Shown one piece after another: positions 18,785 to 28,494 of a stretch of DNA of 48,856 bases. Origin of the DNA: Pseudoalteromonas sp. A601 (lineage in GTDB: Bacteria; Pseudomonadota; Gammaproteobacteria; Enterobacterales; Alteromonadaceae); assembly GCF_002165575.1 (NCBI RefSeq), contig NZ_MXQF01000035.1:1-48856 (forward strand). The letters run 5' to 3'. The position numbers and the translations under genes are program-made. Position 1 is the stretch's first letter. Each line of letters opens with the position of its first letter. The notes beneath the pieces were generated by a model that worked only from the letters and a program-made list of their open reading frames with translations, did no database searches and was not told the DNA's origin.

Positions 18785-19999
18785 ATGTTTGCTGTTGAAA
18801 AAATTCGTGCTGATTTTCCCATTTTAACGCAACAAGTAAACAATCAACCCTTAGTTTATTTAGACTCTGCTGCAACGTCACAAAAGCCCCAGTCAGTCAT
18901 TACAGCGACGGAACTTTTTTACTCACAGCAAAATGCCAATGTTCATAGAGGTCGCCATTCACTGAGTGAACAAGCAACCACAGCCTACGAACAAACGCGT
19001 GATAAAGTTGCTCAATATTTCAATGTGCAAAGCCGCGAAATTGTTTGGACTAAAGGCGCCACAGAAGCACTTAATCTCATTGCCAATGGCTTAATTGAGC
19101 AACTTGATAAAAATTCAAGTATCGTAATTACCCCGCTTGAGCATCATGCAAACATAGTCCCATGGCAACAATTAGCACTTAAAACCGGTGCAAAATTACA
19201 CGTATTACCGCTTGAAGCAGATGCAACATTGAATATTGCAGCCTGTGTTGAATTTTTAAAAAAAGTAAAGCCAAGTGTACTTACACTCACTCATGCATCA
19301 AATGCTCTGGGAAATATAACAAACCTAAGCCCGCTACTCAGTGCTGTGAAAGAATTTAACACCATCACTGTTGTTGATGGTGCTCAAGGTGCCATGCACC
19401 TACAGCCTGATTTAAATAAGCTCGACTGTGACTTTTATGTATTTTCTGCTCACAAAATGCTAGGCCCAACCGGCGTTGGTGGCTTGTATGGTAAATATGA
19501 GCGTTTAAATGCCTTACAGCCCTATCAAACTGGTGGTGAAATGATAGAAACGGTGAGTCTTTTGCAAAGCACATTTCGCAATGCACCTGCTAAATTTGAA
19601 GCCGGTACACCTAATATTGCAGGTGTAATCGGTTTTTCTGCCGCAATAGATTACCTCGCTGCGCTTGATAAGAATGCAGCCTACGACTATGAACAACGGC
19701 TATTTAACTATGCGGTTAGTAAATTAAATGATATCAATGGCATCACAATTTACAGTAATTTAGAACATAATATTGGCACCATTTGTTTTAATTACAAAGA
19801 CGAACACCCATTTGATATTGCGACCTTACTTGATGGATTTGGTGTTGCCGTTCGCAGCGGCCACCATTGTACCCAACCTTTAATGGCACATTTAGGTATC
19901 AACGGCAGTGTACGAGCAAGCTTTTGCTTTTATAATACTCACCAAGATATTGATATTTTCATCAACGCACTGCACGAATGCATCGCTTTATTAGATTAA
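18785..19999 (+). CDS. csdA: Cysteine desulfurase, SufS/CsdA type
   Basis: 404 aa from the ATG at 18785; a TTG five codons upstream is in frame but less likely. PLP-dependent class V aminotransferase-fold enzyme that takes sulfur from cysteine as a protein persulfide. PLP lysine in SAHKMLGPTGVGG (K224), persulfide cysteine in RSGHHCTQP (C362), histidine in THASNALGN. The next gene encodes a SufE/CsdE acceptor, so this is CsdA by context; sequence alone cannot fully separate CsdA from SufS. No sufBCD nearby. Confidence 0.9.
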   Translation: MFAVEKIRADFPILTQQVNNQPLVYLDSAATSQKPQSVITATELFYSQQNANVHRGRHSLSEQATTAYEQTRDKVAQYFNVQSREIVWTKGATEALNLIANGLIEQLDKNSSIVITPLEHHANIVPWQQLALKTGAKLHVLPLEADATLNIAACVEFLKKVKPSVLTLTHASNALGNITNLSPLLSAVKEFNTITVVDGAQGAMHLQPDLNKLDCDFYVFSAHKMLGPTGVGGLYGKYERLNALQPYQTGGEMIETVSLLQSTFRNAPAKFEAGTPNIAGVIGFSAAIDYLAALDKNAAYDYEQRLFNYAVSKLNDINGITIYSNLEHNIGTICFNYKDEHPFDIATLLDGFGVAVRSGHHCTQPLMAHLGINGSVRASFCFYNTHQDIDIFINALHECIALLD

Positions 20000-20012
20000 A
20001 AGTAGATAAGCA

Positions 20013-20429
20013 ATGAATAAAACGTTTAAAGAACTCGCTCATACACTAAATAATTCCCCCGCATGGCAACAAAAATACCGTGAAATCATGCTACTTGGTA
20101 AACAATTACCGACAATGCCTGACGTTTTAAAAACATCAGATGCACTTGTACCCGGCTGTGAAAGTAAAGTTTGGCTGTATTTAGAGTTTGATCTGCAAGA
20201 AAACTGTTTAGTTATTATTGGGGATTCAGATACACGTATTGTAAAAGGACTGCTTGCGCTCATATTATCTTTATATAATGGCTTAACACCGAGTCAAGTG
20301 TTAGCCATTAATGCATTTGAAGAGTTTGAAAAGCTTGGTTTAATAAGCCACTTAAGCCCTTCACGAGGTAATGGTATCAAAGCCATTGTCGAACGTATTC
20401 AAGCAATGGCTGAACAAAAGTCGCTTTAA
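20013..20429 (+). CDS. csdE: Sulfur acceptor protein, SufE/CsdE family
   Basis: 138 aa. Accepts the persulfide from CsdA on the conserved cysteine C49 in VPGCESKVWL. Starts 13 bases after csdA in the same operon. Its stop codon overlaps that of tcdA, which faces it. In E. coli, CsdA-CsdE interact with TcdA (CsdL), so the neighbourhood matches a known functional set. Confidence 0.92.
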   Translation: MNKTFKELAHTLNNSPAWQQKYREIMLLGKQLPTMPDVLKTSDALVPGCESKVWLYLEFDLQENCLVIIGDSDTRIVKGLLALILSLYNGLTPSQVLAINAFEEFEKLGLISHLSPSRGNGIKAIVERIQAMAEQKSL

Positions 20430-21226
20430 GCTTTAGCGAATCGCTGCTTTTTATCTAGATATTTACGAACCGCTTTGGCTGCTACAAAAAAGCCAAAGCT
20501 TCCTGTGATCATAGTCACTGAACCAAAACCGTTATTACAATCCATATTCATCGAACCATCTGCGTTTTGTTTTGCGTGGCACACACTGCCATCTGAACCT
20601 GGGTAAACTAATTGCTCTGTAGAATAAACACAATCAATATTAAATTTACGCTTAGGGTTGCTACTAAAGTTGTACTGTTTACGTAAAATATAGCGAACTT
20701 TAGCAAGCAGCGGATCTTGGGTTGATTTTGCTACATCACCAAATGTTATTTGACTTGGATCCGTTTGCCCGCCTGCACCACCGGTAGTGATTATAGGCAG
20801 TTTATTACGCTTACAATGAGCAATAAGTGCCGCTTTTTCTTTGACTGCATCAATACAATCAATTACATAATCAAAACCTTGGATATGCTCGCGAATATTA
20901 TCCACTGTAATAAAATCATCAATGACTTCAATTTCACATTCAGGGTTAATAAGCTGACAGCGTGCTTTCATTGCATCAACTTTAGCCTCACCAACAGTGC
21001 CTGTTAGCGCATGAATTTGGCGATTTACATTAGTTGCACATATATCATCAAGGTCTATCAGCGTTAGTTTACCAACACCTGTTCGTGCTAATGCTTCTGC
21101 AGTCCAACTGCCGACACCACCGATACCAATAACACAAAAGTGCGCATTTTGAAGCCATGCGAATTGTTGATGTCCATATAAGCGTTTTATTCCACCAAAA
21201 CGAATATCTGTTACAGAGTCTGTCAT
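20426..21226 (-). CDS. tcdA: tRNA threonylcarbamoyladenosine dehydratase
   Basis: 266 aa of the E1-like ThiF/MoeB family. Adenylates and cyclises t6A37 of tRNA to ct6A. The ATP-binding GIGGVGSW near residue 35, the DLDDICATNVNRQ motif and the later TTGGAGGQTDPSQI are visible. The gene abuts the rluA-like gene (stop and start adjacent) at the end of a tight operon and overlaps csdE by four bases tail to tail. Formerly ygdL/csdL. Confidence 0.93.
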   Translation of the reverse strand: MTDSVTDIRFGGIKRLYGHQQFAWLQNAHFCVIGIGGVGSWTAEALARTGVGKLTLIDLDDICATNVNRQIHALTGTVGEAKVDAMKARCQLINPECEIEVIDDFITVDNIREHIQGFDYVIDCIDAVKEKAALIAHCKRNKLPIITTGGAGGQTDPSQITFGDVAKSTQDPLLAKVRYILRKQYNFSSNPKRKFNIDCVYSTEQLVYPGSDGSVCHAKQNADGSMNMDCNNGFGSVTMITGSFGFFVAAKAVRKYLDKKQRFAKA

Positions 21227-21901
21227 TTACCAATCCAAGTTCCATGGCTGTTGCCATGTGTGAAAGTTATCATGTTTAATTAATTGCCCATAAAGGGCGT
21301 CGCTATTTGGTTTGCAAATAAACTTAAATCGCTCATTTTTCCAGGTAAAGCACAATGCATAAGCATGTAAATAGGTACGCTGGGATTCAGTACCACCATA
21401 CAATGCATCACCTAAAATCGGTGCTGCAATACTTTTCAATGCAACGCGCAATTGATGTGTCTTACCTGAGTACGGCTTTAAAATATACCCGCGTAAATTA
21501 GCTGCAACACTAAATGAATAAAACCGTGTGATTGCTGGGTTAGTATGGGTTTTTAAAAGCTTAAAGCTACTGCGGCGAGACTTAGCCATATCCCCTTTTA
21601 TCCAGCCTTGTTTTTTCTTTGGCTTAGTGTCTGACAAAGCCAAATAAAACTTATCAACCTCATGCGCGGTAAAAAGTCGAGTAAACTGGGCTGCAGCTTG
21701 GCTGCTTCGTGCTAATATAATTAACCCTGAGGTAACTTTATCTAACCGATGGACGGCAAATAACTTTTCACCCAGTTGCTGCTCAGCTAAAACCACAAAA
21801 CCAGGCCCTTCTTCGCTATGGAAGTTGAGCCCTGCCGGTTTTTCAATAACATAAAAGTCATTATGTTCAGCAATAACTGTTAAAGGTAACGACTTATTCA
21901 C
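21227..21901 (-). CDS. RluA-family pseudouridine synthase
   Basis: 224 aa; converts uridine in RNA to pseudouridine. The catalytic aspartate lies in HRLDKVTSGLIILARS; the RluA-type YSGKTHQLRVAL motif follows. There is no N-terminal S4 domain and the protein is short, as in the compact RluA-like subgroup of marine gammaproteobacteria; target site unknown. Overlaps kdsB by eight bases. Confidence 0.88.
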   Translation of the reverse strand: MNKSLPLTVIAEHNDFYVIEKPAGLNFHSEEGPGFVVLAEQQLGEKLFAVHRLDKVTSGLIILARSSQAAAQFTRLFTAHEVDKFYLALSDTKPKKKQGWIKGDMAKSRRSSFKLLKTHTNPAITRFYSFSVAANLRGYILKPYSGKTHQLRVALKSIAAPILGDALYGGTESQRTYLHAYALCFTWKNERFKFICKPNSDALYGQLIKHDNFHTWQQPWNLDW

Positions 21902-22667
21902 TCAAAGAATTACTTTTTAAATAGTGCACTACGCGAGCTAAATCTTCAGGGGTGTCGACACCTGCATGAGGTGCTACGTGTGCTTGCTCAATTTTAATCT
22001 GATGACCATGATAAAGTACACGTAACTGCTCTAAAGACTCTAATTGTTCAAGCGGTGAAGGGCTAAGTTCAATGTACTGTTTAATAAACCCTGCGCGATA
22101 AGCATATATACCGACATGACGTTGATAGTTTGCTTTATCTACAAAAGCTTTATTAGCTGAATTCATCATGTTAGCCCGATCAAAAGGAATGCTGGCACGG
22201 GAAAAATAAAGCGCATTTTTATGAACATCACTCACAACTTTTACAGCATTTGGGTTAAATACTTCTTCAATGTCTTCAATTGCAACACTCAATGTAGCCA
22301 TTGGTGCAGCCGAATTAGCTAACAATGCTGCAACTTGGCTAACATTTTCGCCTGCAAGTAATGGCTCATCACCCTGTACATTCACAACGATGGTCTCATC
22401 GCTGAGATTAAGTAAATCCATTACTTCTGCTAAACGCTCTGTGCCAGAGTGATGATCTTCACGTGTCATCAACACATCACTGGTAAACGTGTTGACTACC
22501 TCGAAAACTTTCTGATGATCGGTTGCAATAACCACCTTACTTGCACCAGATGCAAGTGCCTTTTCATACACGTGCTGGATCATCGGCTTACCACAAATAT
22601 CGGCAAGGGGTTTGCCTGGCAGTCGAGTCGATGCGTAACGCGCTGGAATGACGACTACGAATTCCAC
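21894..22667 (-). CDS. kdsB: 3-deoxy-manno-octulosonate cytidylyltransferase
   Basis: 257 aa. Activates KDO as CMP-KDO for the LPS core. N-terminal nucleotidyltransferase motif IPARYASTRLPGKPL, then NVQGDEPL and RHVGIYAYR, as in KdsB. Embedded between lpxK-ycaR and the pseudouridine synthase with short overlaps on both sides. Confidence 0.96.
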   Translation of the reverse strand: MEFVVVIPARYASTRLPGKPLADICGKPMIQHVYEKALASGASKVVIATDHQKVFEVVNTFTSDVLMTREDHHSGTERLAEVMDLLNLSDETIVVNVQGDEPLLAGENVSQVAALLANSAAPMATLSVAIEDIEEVFNPNAVKVVSDVHKNALYFSRASIPFDRANMMNSANKAFVDKANYQRHVGIYAYRAGFIKQYIELSPSPLEQLESLEQLRVLYHGHQIKIEQAHVAPHAGVDTPEDLARVVHYLKSNSLSE

Positions 22668-22852
22668 TTTTCTACCTCTTCTTGACTTAACTCCCTCGCT
22701 TCGTTTTCAAGCAATACTGGAATGTCATCAACAACTGGGTAAGCTAACTTTGCTGCCGTGCTGATTAATTCGTTGTTTTCTTTGTCTAGGCGTAATTTAC
22801 CCTTACACACTGGGCAAGCGATAATTTCAAGTAATTTTGTATCAAAGGCCAT
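22655..22852 (-). CDS. ycaR: Trm112/YcaR family small protein
   Basis: 65 aa. LLEIIACPVCKGKLRLDKENNELI is the family signature, with one CxxC that could bind metal; the C-terminal half is acidic. Overlaps lpxK (11 bases) and kdsB (13 bases), the same order as lpxK-ycaR-kdsB in E. coli. Exact function is not established in bacteria. Confidence 0.93.
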   Translation of the reverse strand: MAFDTKLLEIIACPVCKGKLRLDKENNELISTAAKLAYPVVDDIPVLLENEARELSQEEVEKWNS

Positions 22853-23822
22853 CGAGGATCCCTTTTTCTTTAAGTAATTGATTGAGTTTATTAATTACCG
22901 CGCTTGATGGCTTTGCATCAACGGGTAAAAAGTACCAATTTGGTTTAGCAAAAGCACGGCATTTTACCGCATCTTTCTCTGTCATAATGACAATGTCATC
23001 GTTATATTTTTCAAAATCAGCGGGGCTATAAGCATAGTGATCACGATAATGAGTCGTAGAAAGTAACTTAACACCCGAGGATTGCAGTGTATTTTCAAAC
23101 CGAGTAGGGTTGCCAATTGCACTTATTGCATGCGCGCTATGTAATTGATTTTTAGTTTTTTCACCGGTTGCCACATTTATTAACGCCGAAGCCTGTAATT
23201 GATAATTAAAGTTATCATCACCTCCGTTTTCTACGACTAAATCAACCGATTTTAAACGTTTTGTAGTTTCTCGCAGTGGGCCTGCTGGCATCAAAAATCC
23301 ATTGCCAAAACGGCGCTCGCTATCCACTATGCAACACTCTATGTCACGAGCCATTTTATAATGCTGCATGCCGTCATCGGAGATAATGACATCTAAATCG
23401 TATTTTGCATTTAACAGCTTTATATTGGCTTTTCGATCAGGGCCCACAACAACTGGACAACCTAATCGGCGCTGAATAAGTACAGGCTCATCCCCGGCTT
23501 GCGCTGTCGTAATTGAACTATCAACAATTAATGGATAAATATCAGAACAGCCACCGTAACCACGGCTAATAACAGCAACGTTTAAATCGTGTTGTTGCAA
23601 ATATTGAGCAAGCCAAATAACAAACGGTGTTTTACCATTACCACCCACACTAATATTACCCACTACAATGACCGGTACTTCGCCTTTGAATTGCTCCAAT
23701 AGACCAACTTTGTAGCATAAGCTACGCAGAGTTGAAATCAACCAATAAAGTCCGCTCAATGGCAAAAGTAGTAAGGTTAAAAAGCTAAAGCTTTTATACC
23801 AGCTTTGTTCTATTTTACTCAC
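22842..23822 (-). CDS. lpxK: Tetraacyldisaccharide 4'-kinase
   Basis: 326 aa. Phosphorylates the lipid A disaccharide at 4', at the inner membrane. N-terminal hydrophobic helix (about 12-32), then the P-loop GNISVGGNGKTPFVIWL (about residue 55-71) and SDDGMQHYKM. Starts within the msbA stop (4-base overlap). The msbA-lpxK pair is classical. Confidence 0.95.
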   Translation of the reverse strand: MSKIEQSWYKSFSFLTLLLLPLSGLYWLISTLRSLCYKVGLLEQFKGEVPVIVVGNISVGGNGKTPFVIWLAQYLQQHDLNVAVISRGYGGCSDIYPLIVDSSITTAQAGDEPVLIQRRLGCPVVVGPDRKANIKLLNAKYDLDVIISDDGMQHYKMARDIECCIVDSERRFGNGFLMPAGPLRETTKRLKSVDLVVENGGDDNFNYQLQASALINVATGEKTKNQLHSAHAISAIGNPTRFENTLQSSGVKLLSTTHYRDHYAYSPADFEKYNDDIVIMTEKDAVKCRAFAKPNWYFLPVDAKPSSAVINKLNQLLKEKGILDGL

Positions 23823-25564
23823 CCTTGCTCACCAAACTGCATTTTGCATAGAGCAGCATAAGTGCCGTCATTTTCAAGCAGTGCCTGATGATCGCCACTT
23901 TCGATAACTTGGCCATTATCAATCACGTAAATACGGTCACTTTTTTCGATTGTTGATAGGCGATGGGCAATTACTATTGATGTTTTATCTTTCATTAATT
24001 GATCGAGCGCTTGTTGTATCAGCTTTTCAGATTCAGTATCAAGGGCTGATGTAGCTTCATCTAAAATCAAAATAGGTGCATCTTTCAAGATTGCACGGGC
24101 AATAGCGATACGCTGGCGTTGCCCGCCAGAGAGCATCACCCCATTTTCACCCACCATGGTATTTAGACCTTCAGGTAAATCTTTTACAAATTCCCATACA
24201 TGGGCTTGTTTAGCAACCGCTAGCAGTTCATCGTCAGCTAACTCTCTTGAAATGCCATAGCTGATATTATTGGCGATGGTATCGTTAAATAAAACAACCT
24301 GTTGCGACACCAAGGCAAACTGCCTTCGTAAATCAGCAAGTTTATAGTCGCTCAGTGCAATACCGTCTAATAATATTTCGCTAGGTGCTTGTAAGTCATA
24401 ATAACGCGGTAGTAAATTGGAGATAGTTGATTTGCCCGAGCCTGAACGGCCAACTAAAGCAATACTTTCTCCGGCTTTAATGGTTAGTGATAAATCGCGT
24501 AACACGGGCTCTTCTTTCGTTGGGTAATTAAAAGTCACATTTTTAACTTCGATTAACCCTGTTACTTTATCAACAGTGACTGAACCGGTATCTTTTTCTA
24601 CTTCTTCGTCCAGTACTAAAAAAATACTTTGTGCAGCAGAAATACCGCGTTGTAAATCACTATTGACGTTAGCGAGTTGCTTAAGTGGACGTAACAACAT
24701 CATCATTGATGAAATAAGCACAACAAAATCACCAGAGCTGATGGTGTCGATCATCGATGGCATAGAAACAACAAATAAAATAACGGCCATAGCACTGGCA
24801 GCTAAAATTTGAATCACTGAGACACTCAGCGCTTTTGTAGCATCCATTTTAATGCGTTGCTGGCGATTGTGGTTATTGATAGTAGCAAACTGATCAATTT
24901 CTTGCTTTTGACCGCCAAAGCCATGTATTACTTTATGGCCACTGAGCATTTGTTCTGAGCTGCGGGTCACTTGCCCCATCGCTGATTGTATATTTTTAGA
25001 TATGTGACGAAAGCGTTTTGACACCACACTGACAATAATCGCCACTAATGGAATAATGATCAAAAATATTAAAGACAACTTCCAACTGGTGTAGAACATC
25101 ACTGTAAGTAAAAACACCACAAATGCGCCTTCACGCACCACGATTAACATAGCTTTAGTAATCGCTTGTTGTACTTGCTCAGTATCAAAAGTGATTTTAG
25201 ATATTAAATCGCCAGTAGAATTTTTGTCATGAAAAGAGACAGGTAAATGCAGGATATGCTCAAATAATTGTTGTCGTAATGAACGCACCACTTGCGAGCC
25301 TACATAACTCAAGCAATATGATGACATGTAATTGAAAAACCCACGACCAAACACAAGTGCAACCACAACAAATGGTGCATATTTTAGTACGTCACTATTA
25401 CGTTCATTTAAGCCCTGATCAATAAAAGGTTTCATTAGTTGAATAAATAAAGCATCCATGGCTGAATAGCCAATCATGCCCACCACAGCTAAAATTGCGA
25501 TACTCTTATAATCACCCACGTAGGTTAATAAGCGCTTGTAGATTTGCGATGTAGTTTGATCCAT
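23819..25564 (-). CDS. msbA: Lipid A export ABC transporter MsbA
   Basis: 581 aa from ATG at 25564 (MDQTTSQIYKRLLTYVG), matching the E. coli length; an upstream in-frame start at 25612 adds 16 residues with no homology. N-terminal six-TM exporter domain, C-terminal ATPase with Walker A GRSGSGKST, signature LSGGQRQR and Walker B ILILDEATSALD. Flips lipid A-core across the inner membrane. Lies between comEC and lpxK. Confidence 0.96.
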   Translation of the reverse strand: MDQTTSQIYKRLLTYVGDYKSIAILAVVGMIGYSAMDALFIQLMKPFIDQGLNERNSDVLKYAPFVVVALVFGRGFFNYMSSYCLSYVGSQVVRSLRQQLFEHILHLPVSFHDKNSTGDLISKITFDTEQVQQAITKAMLIVVREGAFVVFLLTVMFYTSWKLSLIFLIIIPLVAIIVSVVSKRFRHISKNIQSAMGQVTRSSEQMLSGHKVIHGFGGQKQEIDQFATINNHNRQQRIKMDATKALSVSVIQILAASAMAVILFVVSMPSMIDTISSGDFVVLISSMMMLLRPLKQLANVNSDLQRGISAAQSIFLVLDEEVEKDTGSVTVDKVTGLIEVKNVTFNYPTKEEPVLRDLSLTIKAGESIALVGRSGSGKSTISNLLPRYYDLQAPSEILLDGIALSDYKLADLRRQFALVSQQVVLFNDTIANNISYGISRELADDELLAVAKQAHVWEFVKDLPEGLNTMVGENGVMLSGGQRQRIAIARAILKDAPILILDEATSALDTESEKLIQQALDQLMKDKTSIVIAHRLSTIEKSDRIYVIDNGQVIESGDHQALLENDGTYAALCKMQFGEQG

Positions 25565-25622
25565 AACACTCTCTAATTCATAGTCTGGGACTATTGTAGC
25601 CTCCAGCAACACAAAACTAAAC

Positions 25623-27887
25623 TCAATCTTTTAGAAACCAATAACTTTGTGCGCGTGCGTATTCAATTTTGTATTCATTTTGATAAAATTTGATACTAAT
25701 TTGGCCATGTATAGCTGTTGAATACTGCTGAGCGTGTTTTTTTTGATAGCGTTTTACAACCTCTTCATGGGGTAAACCCCACTGCCCTTTATAAGATGTT
25801 GAATGCAATACAACCTGTGGGCTTACAGCATTCACAAATTCGTCGCTTGATGATGTTTTACTTCCGTGATGAGGGCTTAACAATATGGTGCTTTTTAAAT
25901 GTTCGTTTTGCTTGATTAATTCATGTTCACGTTGCATTGTAATATCTCCAGGTAACAACACACTGAATGCGCCATCTGATATATGGATCACACATGAGTT
26001 ATCATTATCCGAAGTAAAATTCCCTAAGTTTTTGCTCACTGTAAAATCTAAACCTTGAAACCTAAACTGTTTAGCTAAACACCCTTGCTCAGGCCCGTTG
26101 GGTTGTAATAAATTAAACGTTTCTAAATACCCCTGTGCTAACCATGGCTTTAGTCCCCCTGCATGATCTTTATCCATATGGCTTACCACAGAATGCTCAA
26201 CGGTAATTGCGTTGTTTTGAATGTGGGGTAACAAATACGAATGGACACGAGTATATTGGTTAAAATAGATAGGCCCTAAATCATAAACAAAGCCTTTAGC
26301 ATTTTTACTTATCAAGACCATAGTGCCGTGGCCCACATCAAACACATCGAGTTGCCAAGTAGGCTTTACTTGCAAAAGAGTATCAACTAGCGCTAGAAAC
26401 AAAGGAATTAACGCCAATATTTTTTTTGTAGGTAAGAGATAGAAAATAATCCCACTAAGATAAAATGTCTGCACTAACACCAAACTCAAGGTATGCGAAC
26501 TAAGCCAGCGGTATTCATTTGGGACATTCAAAAGAGCGCTGAAACAGAGGTTTAATAAGCTATCTAAAATTTGAATTATTGGCTCAATGCTGATGAAAAT
26601 ACTAAGCGAGGTAAACAGTACTAAACATGGCATGATCACAAAACTCAATAAAGGGATCGCAATCAAGTTAACTGCTAAACCGATTAAGCTAACTCCATTA
26701 AAAAAATATAAAGATAATGGTAGTAAACCTATAAACAGCGCACATTGTATAACAGTTAAATTTCTCAATAATGCGAAAAAACCACCACGAAAACTCGATA
26801 ACTTATTTAAGATTAAAAAAATAATCGCAACGGCACAAAATGAAAAATATAGCCCAGGATTTAGCAAGCTAAATGGATCAATTGCTAAAGTAAGTACCAG
26901 TGCATATAATAGACTCTGCCACTTTAAAGCTTGCTTAGAATAAAAATAGACGAGCAAATAACACCCCAACATAATTAACGCACGCGTGGCTGAAACTAGA
27001 AAGTCACTTAAATACACATAACAAAACGCTAAAATGAACCCTCCTGTGCTATAAATGAGTGAAAGATTAACGGTTTGATTTATAAAAGTTATAAAAACAT
27101 GCACTATGTGCTTGGTGATAAAATATCCAATGCCAAACATCAGACCAATATGCAAACCAGAAATAGCTAACAAATGACTTAAACCAAACTGTTGTATGGT
27201 TTGTTTTTGTTCATACGACATTAACGCTCTATCCCCAGTCAATAGAGCATAATAAAGCCAACTCATCTGAGTATCATCGTAAGTGGCTTTAATAAAATGA
27301 CGATATGCTTGAATGCTACTGACTTTATTCGGTTTTATTATTTGTAAAGATGAGGAAGCTTGTTTTGCCTTAAAAAATAACCGCTGACTAAACGAGTAAC
27401 GCTCTCTATCAAAGCCATGAAAATTTTTTTGACTGCGGAACTTAGTTAATTTAAGCCGAGTCGTTATTCTGTCACCTATAGCGATGTCTGCACCGGTTTT
27501 TAGACTCACTAATGCCTGTGGAGCTTTAAAGCTAATTATGTTTCGTGGGTTATGAAGTTTCGCTTTTAAATAATAGTTATCACGCTTAGAAATAATCTCA
27601 ACAACATCAAATGTCACGATTCTTGATTGATTTTCAGTCACACTGGAATAAGAAATTGCATAAAAACATGAAAAATGTACCCAAACAGCTAAAATCCCGC
27701 AAATAAAACCTAACAATACGGGCAAAAACGGCTTAAAATACACGCTCGTTATCACTATAGATAATGTTAAGAGAGTAAATACAAGGGTCTGATAATAAAA
27801 AACGGTTGTAACGCAGCCAATAACAAACCCAATGCTTAACCACACTGATGTAAATGGTTGCTTTAAATGGCTAAGAAAACGATCCAA
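25623..27887 (-). CDS. comEC: DNA internalisation competence protein ComEC/Rec2
   Basis: 754 aa, the length of E. coli ComEC. Inner-membrane channel for single-stranded DNA in natural transformation. N-terminal TM helices and an OB-like part, the competence domain with LLAISGLHIGLMFGIGYF near residue 235, further TM helices, and a C-terminal metallo-beta-lactamase domain with SHMDKDHAGG and SPHHGSKTS. The start at 27887 is TTG with a weak ribosome site and overlaps the start of the divergent DUF2062 gene by 21 bases; GTG at 27845 would remove the overlap. First gene of the lipid A operon. Confidence 0.92.
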   Translation of the reverse strand: MDRFLSHLKQPFTSVWLSIGFVIGCVTTVFYYQTLVFTLLTLSIVITSVYFKPFLPVLLGFICGILAVWVHFSCFYAISYSSVTENQSRIVTFDVVEIISKRDNYYLKAKLHNPRNIISFKAPQALVSLKTGADIAIGDRITTRLKLTKFRSQKNFHGFDRERYSFSQRLFFKAKQASSSLQIIKPNKVSSIQAYRHFIKATYDDTQMSWLYYALLTGDRALMSYEQKQTIQQFGLSHLLAISGLHIGLMFGIGYFITKHIVHVFITFINQTVNLSLIYSTGGFILAFCYVYLSDFLVSATRALIMLGCYLLVYFYSKQALKWQSLLYALVLTLAIDPFSLLNPGLYFSFCAVAIIFLILNKLSSFRGGFFALLRNLTVIQCALFIGLLPLSLYFFNGVSLIGLAVNLIAIPLLSFVIMPCLVLFTSLSIFISIEPIIQILDSLLNLCFSALLNVPNEYRWLSSHTLSLVLVQTFYLSGIIFYLLPTKKILALIPLFLALVDTLLQVKPTWQLDVFDVGHGTMVLISKNAKGFVYDLGPIYFNQYTRVHSYLLPHIQNNAITVEHSVVSHMDKDHAGGLKPWLAQGYLETFNLLQPNGPEQGCLAKQFRFQGLDFTVSKNLGNFTSDNDNSCVIHISDGAFSVLLPGDITMQREHELIKQNEHLKSTILLSPHHGSKTSSSDEFVNAVSPQVVLHSTSYKGQWGLPHEEVVKRYQKKHAQQYSTAIHGQISIKFYQNEYKIEYARAQSYWFLKD

Positions 27888-28379
27888 CGGTTTTTACCCG
27901 ATCACAATACGATTAAACAGCATAAATTTTTACAAATTTTTGGCCGTTTACTCCACGATGCAAACCTATGGCACCTAAATCGACGTTCCGCGCGAGGCGC
28001 ATTTTCTGTCGGTTTATTCTTTGCTTTCATCCCTGTTCCTTTTCAGATGGTTTTAGCCGCAGCGCTCGCTATTCCTTTAAGGGTCAATCTGCCTATATCT
28101 GTTGCCGTTGTTTGGATCACCAACCCATTAACAATGCCGCCTATTTTTTATTGTTCATACTTAGTTGGTACCATTGCACTTGGACAGCCTGAGCAACACT
28201 TTGCTTTTGAACCAAGTTGGCAATGGTTCATCGAAAGCCTTACCACTATTGGCCCTGCGTTTTTATTGGGTTCTGTGATATGTGCAACAGCCGCTTCGGT
28301 AATAGGCTACTTTGGCATTGATTTACTTTGGCGACGCTCAGTACGTAAAGCATGGCTAAATCGTCACATAAAAGACTAA
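27867..28379 (+). CDS. DUF2062 membrane protein
   Basis: 170 aa with a basic N-terminus and two or three TM segments. SARGAFSVGLFFAFIPVPFQMVLAAALA and ITNPLTMPPIF are typical of the DUF2062 family. Function unknown. Divergent from comEC with overlapping 5' ends, and followed by a bidirectional terminator shared with gnd. Confidence 0.9.
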   Translation: MAKKTIQRFLPDHNTIKQHKFLQIFGRLLHDANLWHLNRRSARGAFSVGLFFAFIPVPFQMVLAAALAIPLRVNLPISVAVVWITNPLTMPPIFYCSYLVGTIALGQPEQHFAFEPSWQWFIESLTTIGPAFLLGSVICATAASVIGYFGIDLLWRRSVRKAWLNRHIKD

Positions 28380-28430
28380 GTTAATAAATTATAGTCAAAC
28401 GCTACGTTTGTACCAAATATAGAACAAATC

Positions 28431-28460
28431 AAAAAAGCCAGCTAAATTAGCTGGCTTTTT
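28431..28460. terminator. Bidirectional terminator (DUF2062 / gnd)
   Basis: AAAAAAGCCAGCTA / TAGCTGGCTTTTT stem with a 3-base loop and A/T runs on both sides, between two convergent genes. Works on paper in either direction. Confidence 0.9.
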
Positions 28461-28494
28461 AGTAGACTCCGCGATGCTAGAGCTTTAAAACTGA

